From: Theristus sp. LFF4_11
Lineage: Eukaryota; Nematoda; Chromadorea; Monhysterida; Xyalidae
Direction of reading: 5' to 3'
Length of the DNA stretch: 64,000 nucleotides
Assembly: GCA_030248135.1 (NCBI GenBank)
Contig: JASANC010003119.1
Location: forward strand, 1-64,000
The notes below the pieces were generated by a model. It did not search any database. It saw only the letters and a list, made by a program, of their open reading frames with translations, and was not told where the DNA came from. Of this stretch, positions 1 to 12,762 are shown in pieces (positions within the stretch are counted from its first letter, which is position 1; each line of letters starts with the position of its first letter). Position numbers and translations under genes: made by a program.

Positions 1-1487
1 CGGTCTCAAATTGGCCAGACTCAATCTGGCTCCGGTCTCAATCAGGCCAGTCTCAATCGGGCTCGTCTCAATCTGGCTCGGCTCAATCTGGCTCGGCTCA
101 ATCGGGCTCGGCTCAATCGGGCTCGGCTTAATCTGGCTTGTTTCAATCTGGCCAGACAGAATTTTTTATTGCATGCGTGTGTGCACTGCACACGCGCACG
201 GGGAGAAGTAAAACGCACACACACAAACACACACGTGGCGGTTAATAATGGTCTGTGTTTCTTGACACGTAACAAGTAAAAAACAATGGTATGACTTGCA
301 CCTTGTACAGCGGTGCGCACATGAGTGCACAGAAAAGCGATGAAGACGGTGTGTAAATTTAGAGCATTTGCAACAGAATGGTCCACAATGGCGAGATGCC
401 AGCCATACGCAATGTGTCTTTTGTTTTTTCGTGACTTTTTGTGCATCTTGTACAGAGTGGTCCTAAAGTAGTGGGTACAACTTTGACTTGCCCTAACTCG
501 CCAACGGTTGGACCGTTTGAGCTGAAATTTTAGTCGCTTACTTTTGAAAGACAAACTTAGACATCCACCAATTTTCAGCCCAAACGAAAAACATTGCCCC
601 TGTGCGGAAGCAAAAAACTGTCAAAAATTACTGCTAATCCTTCTCGAAATGTGAGCCGCGCCAGTTTCAATGCACAATCGAGCCCTATTGTTTCGCGAAC
701 ATTCGCGCTTCTTTCGCGCGCTTAGCATGGGCAATTGAGGAGTGAAAATGAAAATCTTCGCGATTGTGTGAAGGGAAATTGAAAGCAGCAATAGTTGTAT
801 TACCTTTTTTAAGTTATCGATGAATAAACCCGATGAGAGACAAAAAATAGCTGTTTTTCATGCAAAAATCCGTTTTTTTCGAACTTTGCTTCCGCACAGG
901 GGCAATGTTTTCTCGTTTGGGCTGAAAAATAGTGGAGGTCTAAGTTCATGTTTTCTAAGTAAGCGACTAAAATTTCTTGCCTGCCATGCAAGGTATTTTT
1001 GCCATTTTTCAACAAACCCTAGAATTTGTTTGTAAATACTGTCTTCTACAGTCGGTTATTCTCTTTTTGTTGCTTTCTTGTTTTTTCCGTCTCTCGATAA
1101 CTTCTCATTTCGTGTCTTTATAAAAAATCTTTGTTCAGATTTGAAATCATGACAAAAAATTGGTCAGGAAAGGTAAAATAAGTGTAAAAATTGGTTCAAT
1201 ATAACTCGAAAAACATGCATTCTTGCAGAAACCAAGGCAAAAAGGGAAACCAAAACGCGTTTATATGTTTACATTCTCACAATTTTATGACATAAATAGA
1301 AGACACGCACAAAGATATAATAAAAAATTCTGTCTGGCCAGATTGAAACAAGCCAGATTAAGCCGAGCCCGATTGAGCCGAGCCCGATTGAGCCGAGCCC
1401 GATTGAGCCGAGCCAGATTGAGACGAGCCAGATTGAAACTGGCCCGATTGAGACCGGAGCCAGATTGAGTCTGGCCAGTTTGAGACG
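1..1487. mobile_element. Fold-back (long inverted repeat) transposable element, left tip cut by window
   Basis: The first ~165 bases are the reverse complement of about 1325-1487. Both arms are built from short tandem units of about 15 bases (variants of gagccgagcccgatt). A second, inner inverted repeat pairs about 525-620 with 885-985. No transposase is visible; both arms are open in several frames only because the short repeat lacks stops. The element lies just downstream of exon 2 of the minus-strand IR25a-like gene at 1607-2144, so it probably sits in that gene's second intron. The family is unknown; the left terminus and target duplication are outside the window. Confidence 0.8.
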
Positions 1488-1606
1488 ATCCCGACTGCTT
1501 GCTCACCCATATATGCGCGCATTGAGACGCGGGACCAAAATCAAAGATATTGGTAGTGCGAATGCCAGTGTGCAGTTCGTCTTTATTCCACCTTTTGTCA
1601 GTACAC

Positions 1607-2144
1607 TCGCGATCGGACGACTCGGCAGGTCTGACAAGTCAACGATGCCAAGCTCCAGTTGAACGTCACGGCTTCTCGGCGTATCGAACACCAGACTGCT
1701 GTCTGCAGACAGATCGCAGAAGTCGAGGCAGTTGATGCTGACGTTCAGATAGTTCACACTGGCGACCACGAATCCGTCGTCAACCGGCGAATCGACCACG
1801 ACCACTGCAATTTTTGAAGTTTTCCAAGGATGAAAATGAAGCCGTGTTGTCTCTAGGTCTACGTTTTACGCGCTGTTTTTTTCAGTTTCAGAGTTTCGTC
1901 GTCTCACGGAAGGAACTGAACTGAAAGAAAGCAACATGTTCAGATGATTGAGCGAAACGACCAAAGTCAAACGGATTTGGTGTCATCTATAAACAATGCG
2001 ACATCTGTGAACCCATGAGACAGTTGATGTTGGATGTTGTTCCATGCACTCACAAATGGTGTGCGTCGTCTGAGCACCAGCGAATGCAATGGCATACTGA
2101 TGCAGCACGTGTTTCATCAGCATCAACGTGAACACAAACCACAT
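1607..2144 (-). CDS. IR25a-like ionotropic receptor paralogue, 5' end only (partial gene)
   Basis: Two exons on the minus strand: 2144-2054 (ATG, hydrophobic leader starting MWFVFTLMLM, a likely signal peptide) and 1804-1607. The donor GTGAGT after phase 1 joins in frame to a TTGCAG acceptor. Exon 2 aligns with exon 2 of the complete IR25a gene at 23577-29966: both begin LVV(V/Y)xD, share the pattern YLN-S-CL-CD, have similar length (198 versus 189 bases) and keep the same phase (1) at both ends. This is the start of the amino-terminal ligand-binding-like domain. Later exons would lie left of base 1, beyond the fold-back element. It may be a working tandem paralogue or a broken copy; the two exons seen are open and have usable splice sites. 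Confidence 0.72.
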
Positions 2145-3718
2145 TTTATTGTTTTTTAATGCTATATACTTCCTGTCTTCAAAGCATTCTGAAACTTTGA
2201 AACAACCAAAGTTAGAAAATTTAATTTTTACTCAATAAATTTCCTCGCTAGTCGGAGTTTTGCTTGGTTTTAAAGCATATTTTCACCTTTAAATCTATGA
2301 TGAACTCTCAAATTTCATGCATTTTTATTTCTGTTATTTGTTTTTAATAACACATGAACGTTTTCTGTCGCGCTGGCGCTGCTGAAAAACTACCACACCG
2401 AATGCAGGTGCATGTAACTGACACCGACATTTTTTGTCTGCTTTGGTATTGCACTTATATTTGGCGCTAACTAAAAAAATGTGTGGTATTGACAAAAAGC
2501 AGTCCAGTTGCTAGCCAAATGGTTCATTGCAGAAAAACACCAAAGTACAGTACATATGGCGTTTATTCTCGCAGGTGTGGTGTGCCTGTATTTACTTTTG
2601 TGGTCGCAGCGTTTGTTTTGTGACATGTTTTCACGATATCTTCAAAATGCTGGTCTGGTGCGGTACGGTATTGCAGTTCACATTTTTCATAAGCTCCATT
2701 TTTGAAACGGATTTTCTTTGGAACCCAACGTGACTTTAGGCCAAGCACTCCAAGCAACAGCAACTGATTGAAATCAGTATAAAGTGAGCTTAAAGTACAA
2801 CATACCACATGTAAGTTTATGACTTCCGTCCGAGTTCCAGCCCCATTTCAAGAGGAGCAGTTTAGCAAAACCGATTCTGGAAAGATTGCTTATTTGATAC
2901 GTCAGTATCCGTTTTTGTTTCTCTGATCCCTCTGAACGAACGCAAATCTCAAAAGCGTCTACGAGTGCAAGAAGTATGAAAAGTATAATTCTACTCTGTT
3001 TGCCTATAATGAAGTTATTCCGCCTGTACATTCCACTGAACTGCTTCAGCGAGATCGCACGTTTCCGGCGCGCATGAAGGATACGGAATAAACAAAGCTG
3101 AAATTAAATCTGAACCGAAAAGTCCATGACAAGTCGACGAAAAACATGATCGAATTAAACATAGAAAGTTTGAGCTGCATGTGACTTGTGCTGTGCTGCC
3201 TGGACTGACTGATGGTAACATAAGATATGTGGAGAAAACAAACAAAATGTGCTTCGGAAAGAAAATTTCACGTTCGAAGACAACGCAAGGATGAGTTGGC
3301 CACCATGTAGCATCGGTCGGGTCATGTACCGCCTTTTTATGGAACTTTTGTCTTTCTGGCAAGAAAACTTTCAAACTTTTAAAGAGAAAAACTTTGAACA
3401 ATTCATTTTTACATTGAATCTGTCATCTCAAATTGCATCGCATCCGTAAAAACTGGAATAAAAAAAGTAGAAACTTAGCTAACCATTTTTGCTTTTTGTT
3501 GTCTGAAAACTTGTTTGACCTTCACAGTTTTGTATCACAAAATGTTTCGTTTGAATGATAAAAATCAAATTCTGAAATTCTGAAAACGTGACTTTTTGAG
3601 TTCTATACGGATGTAATACGTATGTAAATGTAAATGTTAAACACGTACATCCTGCATGCAAAGCCTCTTGCGAATACTTTCAAGAAACATAAACTTTCTC
3701 GATGTAATGTCATACACT
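2145..3718. other. Intergenic, no gene recognised
   Basis: AT-rich sequence with only short, unrelated open frames. A minus-strand frame around 2900-3031 has a hydrophobic leader but no partner exon in the right phase. No RNA gene or clear repeat was seen. Confidence 0.4.
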
Positions 3719-3986
3719 TACCGTAAAGTCTTGCATATAAGGTCTCCTTATATAAATTTGAAAATCAAAAATTTCTGAAAAAAAGTGGAGTTTTGTGTGA
3801 CAGCCTTATAAGTGGGAGGAGGCCTTATAAAGCGAAGATTAGGAAGTCCGGGCCTTATAAACGGGGTGGGATTTCGACCAAGTCAAAATTTTGAATTTTT
3901 TCGTTTCCCGCCGTGTGACACTCCGCCCACTTTTGGGTGGGGGTCTTATAAGTGGGAGGAACCTTATATGCAAGACTTTACGGTAT
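3719..3986. mobile_element. Short inverted-repeat element (MITE-like)
   Basis: A 25-base terminal inverted repeat starting TACCGTAAAGTCTTGCATAT at 3719 is matched by its reverse complement ending at about 3985. The interior also contains CTTATA-type repeats ('gccttataagtggga' motifs twice or more). Length is about 268 bases with no coding capacity. The ends resemble a non-autonomous DNA transposon; no clear target duplication could be assigned. Confidence 0.7.
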
Positions 3987-6900
3987 CACTCACCTAATCA
4001 TGTCTCTTAGTAAACCACAGAAAGTATGAACGTAAAATGGCCCTCCTGTACTTTTTTCAATAACCCGATGGCCAGTTTCAATTTCATTATATTTCTTTAC
4101 CAAATGTGCCCATACCCCAGAAAGAACACCAGACGAGTGTGGTGATTTCGTCAAAAGGCCCGGCCAGAAGTAACAAAAATGTCGTATAATGGAACGGTTT
4201 CATAATCCAGAAAGTAAATGCTCGTGATGTTTTTCACATTACGCAAAAAAAATCCTGAGTATTTTTCTGGAACTGCGGTATGCAGAGCGACTCTACAAGT
4301 GCTTTAGTTCATAATCGGTTGCACCACCAGGCGCTTCGGCCACGTTCATTCACGAGCAAAAAAAACGACGCACATCCGTTTTGAGCTTTTTGATGCGGCA
4401 ATATTGAGCGATATCTCCGGTTCCTTTTCATCTGCTGCCTGTATTCGTACACAGAATAGATGATGCCATTCCGATAGTATGTACATGTGGTTACCACTTA
4501 CCATCATGGTGTACTTTTTCTGACGGCAAGTAAACTTCCGTTGCCCTTTCTTTTCTTCCAAAACATTTCGATGAGTAAACACTGCAAAGTGTCGATAAAA
4601 CCCATACTGTAAGTTCGATTCTCTTTTCGCAAAGTTTTGCTGAAAAAAGATCAAAACGATTATGGGCCCGTTTCATGGTGTCAGAAAGAATAAATGTGCC
4701 AAAACACAGTTTCGTTCATTCCGCTCAAACTCCACAATCATAAGCGAATTCCCTTGGCATCATGTGCAAAAGTTTTTTGTTCATTTTAGCATTTTCAAAC
4801 GACTTGATTTTTTGAATAGGGTCAGTTTTTCAGGAAGAGGACATGGTGTATATTCTCAGAAACTGCAAGGGCGCGAAGTGGCTATGATCTGAAGATCATA
4901 ACTTTTTCGGTCGTGGATTTCCCGTTTTCCGATTTCAACCATCTGGCATCGCTGTTTCTGGAATTTTCTCGGCCTCACGTTGCATCAGTCAGCCAAAAGC
5001 CAGATGGCAAGAAATGACTTTGAAAGTGTTTATTTTAAAAACGATTGAAATCACACTTTGTTAGTTTCGTCTGGGATTTCTTTTTAAAGCTCCAGATTTT
5101 CGTTTTGCGTTGCTGTGTTTTTATGACGCTGCTGTTCGCACTTGTACCGTGAGAGTTTTGCAAAAAAAGGTGCCTTCTATTGTCGCAGTCACGTCCGGTC
5201 ACATGATCGTTGTCAAACGCAACAGTCCATCTGTGACACGCACATCCGCCACAGCATCCATCATTCGCTCAATTTTTTTCATCCTTCTCTCACGCCATGT
5301 ATCTATCGTTCGACAGTCACTCGCTCAGAAACAATTCATTATTGTCCAATGAACTGTTTTGTTAAAAACGCCGTTGCTAATCATTTTTTTCATAATTAGC
5401 TCGTTTTGTAATTGAATGTTGCTATTTTTGCATCCTGTAGGACTCCACTGATATTCCCAGGGTACATGCGTACGTACGTTCATGCACCAATTTTCGTTTA
5501 AAAACGGAGTTCCCCGTTTTTTGGGTCAGGTGCATTTTTTCTGTCACTGTACTGTCAGTGTACGTCACTTTTTAAAAACACTTGCCTGAATCTGATCTTC
5601 TCACAGCACATCCTCTGTGATAACAATTCAAAACTTGTTTGCTCATCATCAATGTTGGTCAACCCCGCAGCACTGCATGCATCTTTTTTCTGTTTTCATT
5701 TCCGCACGGCCATTTACGTTTAAACGCTCTCCGCTACGCAGCTTGTTTGAACGTCAAACAGGGCGTAGTACTGTGATATCTGATCACCGCACGATAAATC
5801 TGTGAATATCATTTCGTTTCTCTTTTAACCGCCCTTAAAAGTGTGAGCAAAACAGTGTTTTGTTTGACGTCAAGTCCTTGAAATTCGTCTCTGACGGAGG
5901 AAATGGATTAGCGGGTGGGGATATAGGCAAAAAAGAAGCAGCAAAGCAAACTCGCTGATCTCATAATGCAGATAAACCATGCCAGCGCGCACAGCATCCT
6001 GAAGCAACACACGTTGCATTCTGTGTGTTTGAACTGAGTTACAGCCTTCAATATCGGAGGAAATTTTTCAACTTTTCAACTGCCATATATTTGCTCACCT
6101 CAAGGCGGTTGATTTGCGCGCGCGCAACTGTCTCGACAAAATTGCATTCTCGGACGTCCTATTTTGCCTGTAACCATTCATAGAACATCAAAAGCTGTTT
6201 TTTTCGTGTTCAAATACTTACAGTTTTAGTTTGAAGACCGCGTTCAGAACGACACGCTGAACTATATTATGTACTGTAACTTTGTAAACACAAAACTTAG
6301 CTGCTCCGAGGCTCATAAAAACTAAAGGATTCTGCGATTTTTGTCGTGGTACACTGTGAAATACAGTAGCTCAATAAGTATCAACCGAAAATATAGCAGC
6401 TAATACTCAAAAATCAACCTTGCACACCTTTAATTGAGTTATTAGCCTTAAGCAATTACAGCTGTGGTCAATTTGCTGTGTTGCTGAATAATTGCGGTTG
6501 ATTGTGGTGTGCGCCAAATTGCGTGCGACAGCCGGCAGCAGGTTCATTCAGTGCGCATATACTTTTCGCCATCACTAATTTGAATACGTATCACTTTGGT
6601 GATGCGTGTTGACAAAACAGTAATAAGCCATAGCCGTCCCAGAAAACACAAAAGCCGCACAATCGAGGGGCGTGCCGCGCGTTTCAAAAGTTAGACGCAC
6701 GCGCGCAGTTTTCGAGTTTTTCCACTCACAATGCTTCTTCGAAAAGAAGCAGTCGCTAATGAAGGGCGCTTCAAAACAATTCACACACAAACACCATATG
6801 TGCGTGTGCGTTTGAGTTTTGCTTTTTGCTCGGCACCATAACACCGTTCGCCTTGAGGCACCGCTCTAATCAATGGAGACAGCATACGAGACAAGCCAGC

Positions 6901-7644
6901 AATTTTCGATTGTAGCGCCCAGAGCAGCCGCTTGCTGCTGTCTAATTTGACGTAGCATGTCTTACATTGTATCGATGGCATTGTCTTTGGTCGCACGCAG
7001 CAGCCACAAACGCACGATCGCTCTGGCACGTCTCGCGCAGCTGCATACCAGGTCAGCATATGAGTGTACGCTTTCAAGACCAATTAGCTGGTTGTTGTGC
7101 CCATCGCACCCTCCAATGACCAACAAAAGTGTTGCATGTTCACAAGGTCATTTACATAGTTGTCTCCTCAGAAACACAGTAAATGTTGTTTTCGAGTTTT
7201 TTTGCAAAATTTGTGTTTTCAAACTTGTAACTGTTAGAATTTATTGATAGACTTTTTATCCTTGTTTAATCCGGGTTTATGGTTTGGCAAATATGGCATG
7301 GTAACAAAGTGCATGCGTTCTACTTTACGTAAATTCCAAATGACATCGGTGGTGTTCCAATGCTCATATTATTTGCATCTGAAAATAGGTCAAGTAAATT
7401 TGCTTGTTTGTTTGTGCAAGTTTTACATTTGCATGTGTATTTTAGGCGTCCACTTCCGACGTGTTCTTAGCATGTGTTCATACAGCTGCAAGTGGATGGA
7501 TTTGTTGTAATCGTTGTCATTTCTCAAAAAGCACATTTTGATTTCTATAACTGCAAACGAAGATAACTTTTATTTGTCAGATTTAAACGTAGTGTCAAGC
7601 GGTTGTTTTACAGCACACACCTGGAGGAGCACCACTCAGCTACA
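3987..7644. other. Intergenic, no gene recognised
   Basis: About 3.7 kb of AT-rich sequence with short frames on both strands that lack splice or homology support. Promoter elements of the receptor gene starting at 7645 probably lie near the right end, but none was identified. Confidence 0.4.
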
Positions 7645-10555
7645 ATGGTGACAAAAATCATTGAACCCGGCGCTATTGACTGCGCTGATGATGAGGCCGA
7701 CCAAAACGCATTGTGCTATTCGATCGAAAACACAACACCGCACACCGTTGAGCCACAGACGGACGAACTGCAGAACAGGTCGACGACGAATACAAGCGCA
7801 GTGACATTGACGAGTGCGTGGATTGACGCCGGCGACGACGTGGTCGCAGTGAGCATCTGGTCGGTGTTGCTGGTGTACGCGTTCGTCGCGAACATCACGG
7901 TCGTCGCGGGCATCTGTCGCAATGTCAGCATGCGTCGATCCACCAGCTACTGGTTCATCATCAGCTTGGCCGCGTGCGATCTGATCATGATCTGCATCTC
8001 GTTGCTGCACATCGTGCCCGCCACCAGTCTTCACGACTCGTTCCTCGAGTTCCGCAGCACGCGCAACATCGTCGCACTGTTCTTCTACGATCTGTTCTGG
8101 TACACCGGCGTGCTGAAGCTCGGATTCATGGCGTTTAATCGGTAAACAGCGCACTGTTTCCATGGAGTTTGCGCTGGATGCTGGAGCCAGCGGTGGTGCT
8201 CAGTGTGTGTTCAATATTGTTATATACATGCGAAGGTGTGGCGAAGAGTTGTACGGTGTGCTTGCCTGCCGCCATGCGGTGTGCCTGCCCCGTCTTGCGG
8301 TGTGCTTGCAAAGCCATGCGGTGTCCTTGTCCGCCCCATGGTGTGCTTGCCCGCCACATGGTGTGCTTACTGCCATGCGGTGTGCTTGCCGCCATGGAGT
8401 GTGCTTGCCGCAATGCGGTAAACATTGCCGCAAATCTTCCCAATGTGCGGGCCCAGCAAATGTACACCACGCACCACCACACCGTCGTAATGCGTATAAT
8501 GCGTATGGCGACTGTTATACTTTCAAAAATTTATTACACGGAAAAGACACCCAGTGCACAACTGAACGCGCAGGTTTGTGTCGATCATCTACCCGATGGA
8601 GTACAAACGTTGGTTCAGTCCGCCGAACACGCTCATGATCATCGGTGCGTTATACGCGTGCGGTCTCGCCGTGTCCATTCCGACGTTGTTCGACTGCTGT
8701 CACACGCTGTACAGCCACGAGATGTGGGTGACCACCTACGAGAAGAGTCACACGTGGTACGCGTGGGTGGACCTCGCGGTGAATGCGATCAGTGTGCTCA
8801 TGATGATCGTCTGCTACGCGGCGATCGTCTGGAAGGTGCACGCGAACCAACGGGCGCTCGCGAAGTACAAAAGCACTGCTTCCGTGCGTTCAATTCATTG
8901 AGGAAGTCTTTATTTCATGACATTGTTTCATCACATTACATGTCGGCATTGTCCTCAATCAACTATCTTACAATCGTTCTTTCAAGGACACAACACGCAA
9001 ATCTTCGAATGGGCGCTCGGAAACCACCATCACCACTGCTAACTCGACGCAGGTTTGCTCCAAGTGTCTGTAGCACTTCTGCGTTTGCTTTCCACTCAAT
9101 TCCATGTTCAACACTTACAGCCGCCGCGGCCGCATATGTCGCGTCGCGAGTTCCGCCTGTTCGTGCAGTTCTTCATTGTGTCCGTGATCTTTCTGTTGAC
9201 CTGGTCGACGTGGCAGTGGCTGCCGCGTATTCAGTTCGCGTCGATTCGTGTCACCAAATGGACGTATTTCCTCTTGACGTCGTCGTTCTTTTTGAACAAC
9301 TCCGTGAATCCGACCGTGTATCTGCTGTTCAACACCACACTCCGAATGGAGGTGCGCACGATGGTGAAGAAGATGCTGCCGGCGCGCTGTCGCCTGCGCT
9401 CGGCTGCTGTTTCGGTGCCCTCCAGCGACCAACAGGCCGATGAGACGCCGTCAACTGTGTCAAGATCAAAGTTTGTCTTGTCCGTGCAAACATTGGCTTT
9501 GTTTCAAATTTCGCAATGGTCGTGCGAGACGCGGCAGCGAATTCCCACAATTAGTTGTGTCAACCTATTCTATCTGTCGCAGTCGGAAATTATATTTGGC
9601 CTTTTTATGGCATTCGGGCATTTTCCCGAACTTGTTTCAAAACATTTCAGTATTTTGTAAGATGGTTGCTGTGAGATGATGTGAGTTCACTGAATTCAAA
9701 ACGTTTCAGTATTCTGGAGGAATGCTGCTGTGAGATGTGAGTTCACTGACTCATTTCAGACTGCGTGGTCGTTTTCTTGGCGTCGGCCGCAGCGTCATCG
9801 AGAACAGCTCCAGTTCAAGTCAACTGACACGACCGGCCGCCGTCGAGACGGAAACGAAACGTCGAAAGATCAGCAGCTATTTCATGCCGAAGTTGGGTCT
9901 CGGCATGTTTCGGCCGTTCCACAAGGACAGTCGAACGGAGCTGTCGAACAGTCGCAGCGAGCACAAGAAGCGACGACGCAACAACAAGGCAACCAGCAAC
10001 AACGAAACCAATGCGCCGCTGTTGAGCGAACGGCTGCAGCCGATCAACCGTGATCTGCAGACGCTCTTCGCAGACACGAGCAGCAGCAACACGGCGAAAC
10101 TCGACGGCGTTCATTTTCCGTCAAACGACGACAACGCCGAGCAGCAGTTGTTGCTATTCGAGCCATGCAACGTGCTGAGCACGGATGAGAACAGAACGAA
10201 ACACACGCCGCAGCGCAACAACTCCACACTTTTTATACAGTCCACAATCACCGGTCGACAGAGTCCGTTTCTCGGCTACCGCAAAACATCCGCCACACCG
10301 GCGGTGTGCAACGAGACAGCCGCTGATCTTGCTGACCACGGGAGTGACTGCGAACGAGGGCCATCGGCACTGAAGCAGCGGCCAGAAGAGAATGTGCTGA
10401 GTTGCAGTGACTCACAACAAACGAACAACGTCAAGAATCACCAATTCTCGGTGGTGCCAGAGATTCACCGACAGAAATTTCGTCTGCCGTCGTCGACGTC
10501 GCAAGATGGCGACAATGATTCGAACAACATCATTTGTTTGAGCTCCACATTGTGA
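7645..10555 (+). CDS. Nematode Srx-like seven-transmembrane receptor with long C-terminal tail
   Basis: Four exons: 7645-8141, 8574-8883 (or to 8835), 9121-9470, 9760-10555; all junctions keep frame, giving about 650 residues. The first ATG is at 7645. Exon 1 has a Ser/Thr-rich extracellular N-terminus with Asn-glycosylation sites (NTT, NRS, NTS), then TM1-TM3. The TM3 end is split by intron 1 and reads NRFVSIIYP, in place of DRY. Exon 2 holds TM4 and TM5; exon 3 has the REFRLFVQFF start of TM6 and TM7 with NPTVYLLFN. These are features of the nematode Srx chemoreceptor family within rhodopsin-like receptors. Exon 4 adds about 265 polar residues rich in Ser, Asn and Gln, an unusually long cytoplasmic tail. 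AATAAA follows at about 10611. Ligand unknown; probably a plasma-membrane chemosensory or peptide receptor. Confidence 0.75.
8250..8440. repeat. Degenerate minisatellite in intron 1 of the Srx-like gene
   Basis: About eight imperfect copies of a 20-24 base unit around 'gccatgcggtgtgcttgcc'. It lies inside the intron 8142-8573 and creates false open frames on both strands. Confidence 0.75.
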
Positions 10556-12762
10556 TCAGAGTAACCGGGCAACTCCCGTTGCTGTTCTGTAAATGGGCGT
10601 GTTTGGCAAAAATAAAAATGGCTGATGCCGATTGTAATTCTGACATGACTAAAATAAAAAGCTGATGAAACTACGAAACATGTTGAACCACTAATAAAAA
10701 CCGTTTACAACAATCCTTGCGAAATCCATCAAACGTTGTTGTTGAAAATTAAAACGGTAGTCTGAAAACAAAACACGTCTTCGTGGTGATACAGCAAAGC
10801 AGACAGCCGTGTGCACAGACGCTGCAGCTGGCAATAATGTGTTGTGTGTGGTTGTCAGTGGCGTCGCCCCCTGCGGCGGTTGCGGCTGTCAGCGCATTTT
10901 GCCCCAACGCTTATTAGCACCACTGACTGATAACGAATGACTACTGATATTTGATGTTGTCAGCTAATACATCAAACAAATAGGTCACCATGTATTACAT
11001 CCTTATGCTGAAAGCAATCTTTTAATTTTTTTGAACTGACAAACACAAACTCGCGGTCCTGCGGTTTACCGCGCTTTTTGTTTGTTTTCCGAAGTTTTTT
11101 TTAAATTTTCCTGATGATTAAAGCATTTCTCTCTGTTTGCCTTGATTATTTGACATTGTTTGTGATTGTTTGCATTTTACAAGTCATTCATTCACGCTGC
11201 TTTTGTCGTGTTAAAAGCTGTTTTAATTCAGGCTGTTTTAATTTCCTGAGTGTGGTGCCTCCAGCGCTTGTACAGAAACTCAAAATTGCAATTTGAGATA
11301 CCTTTTAGGCTGGGCAGTAACACAAGTTTGGACATTATCCTTCTAACTCTTAGGTCGGCAATTGAACATACTAACGGTCTTCAACTTGACCCACTTCATC
11401 GGCCTTCAAAATAAAATATTACTATCGTAATCAGATTTTTTTGACATTTTTATGTGGTAGCGAACGCACGCACATGTGGAGTGCACCTATTCCTTGATTA
11501 ATTAATTTTTTGAAGAGTAAAAAGCAATTATAAGTAAAATAAATTACTAAAACTGCGTACATGTAAAACTTTTTTGGTTAAGACAATAAAACAATATACA
11601 TGTCGCAGCTGATATTTCACTCATTGTGTCAACGAATATGCTTATGTAAGTTGCAACAGACAGACACCGGAAAATGTCTACATTATGTCGAGAAGTTTTC
11701 GGTTTTCCTGAAGTAACATGTTGGAAACTTTCTGGCCTTTTGAATACGATTATGAAAAACGGCCTTATGTACGTATTTGTCACTTTTGATTCGATGTAAC
11801 AAGCAAACCGCTGTCTTTTGGAAACATACAGGCACACATTCTGCATGGTTATGTGTTTTTAGTTCACTGGTCTCAGTCTAAGTTTGTCTATCTTCGGCTT
11901 TTTCTGGGTGTTGTCGGCGGCTCTCTGATGCTTCTTTTATTGCTCTGGTCGTGACTTTCACCATTATATCGGTCGTGCATCATAAGGACCTAGTGGAACG
12001 TTGGAGAACAGAAAAAACATAATTTTACCACCCACAAGAGACTTCGATGAGAGCACGCTATGCCATCCATTCCGTTTCTCGTTTTTTTATTCAGTTTATC
12101 TCGATATGGACGAAGCAGTTGGAGTCAGTGCAGCACTTTTCTGGTTGCCACGCATGCGCCGTTCATCCAGAAAACGCGCGCACAGAAAAGGGCATATTCA
12201 TTGCACTAGGTCAGTCAGTTCACTCATAACAGTTTTGTGGAAGCAGCATTTTGGCTCAGTTCTCTGGTTCGTGTGTTATAAAACATCTTCAAATGAGCAT
12301 TTGTTAAAATTTTCTAACGAGTGTGGTGACTGATTTACGCATATTCTTACCGGCATTGTAAATGTTGCAACAGACAGATTGGAATCACGACATTAACACC
12401 AGAGAAGACGTAACAGAATTGCCTAAACCGCATTGTTAATTCAATATGAAAAATTATAGCCGTTTTTTACGATTTCCAACTTGCGGTGCAACTGGTGACA
12501 CGTTGCACAGACGACAATTCAAAGTAGAGAATATTTATGTCCGGACAGCGAGTTTTTCTTGGTCCGCACGAAGGCGCAAAAGTCGTAAGATTACTTTTGA
12601 GCACTTTCAAAAACGCAAAATCGCAGTGACACTAACGACTTCGCTGCCTGTGGCAACATCGCTCGGGGTAATTTTGCGTTTCCCATGTAATTTCCATTGG
12701 CCGAGCAGTGGAGTTTGCGGCGTCGGACGCATGACAGATGCGCGCAATTAGAGGGGTTCCTG
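10556..12762. other. Intergenic, no gene recognised
   Basis: Apart from the 3' untranslated region and AATAAA (about 10611) of the upstream gene, nothing coding was identified. Short frames at 11114-11296, 11547-11846 and 12001-12333 have no recognisable motifs. Confidence 0.4.

Noticed and set aside
2774..3031. Minus-strand frame with a hydrophobic leader as exon 1 of the IR25a-like paralogue
   Set aside because: Its GTTCGT donor is in phase 0, while exon 2 at 1804 needs phase 1. The exon at 2144-2054 fits both phase and sequence.
8169..9443. 424-codon plus-strand frame overlapping the Srx-like gene
   Set aside because: It runs through an intron minisatellite and reads the real exons 2 and 3 out of frame; the correct frames show TM segments and family motifs.
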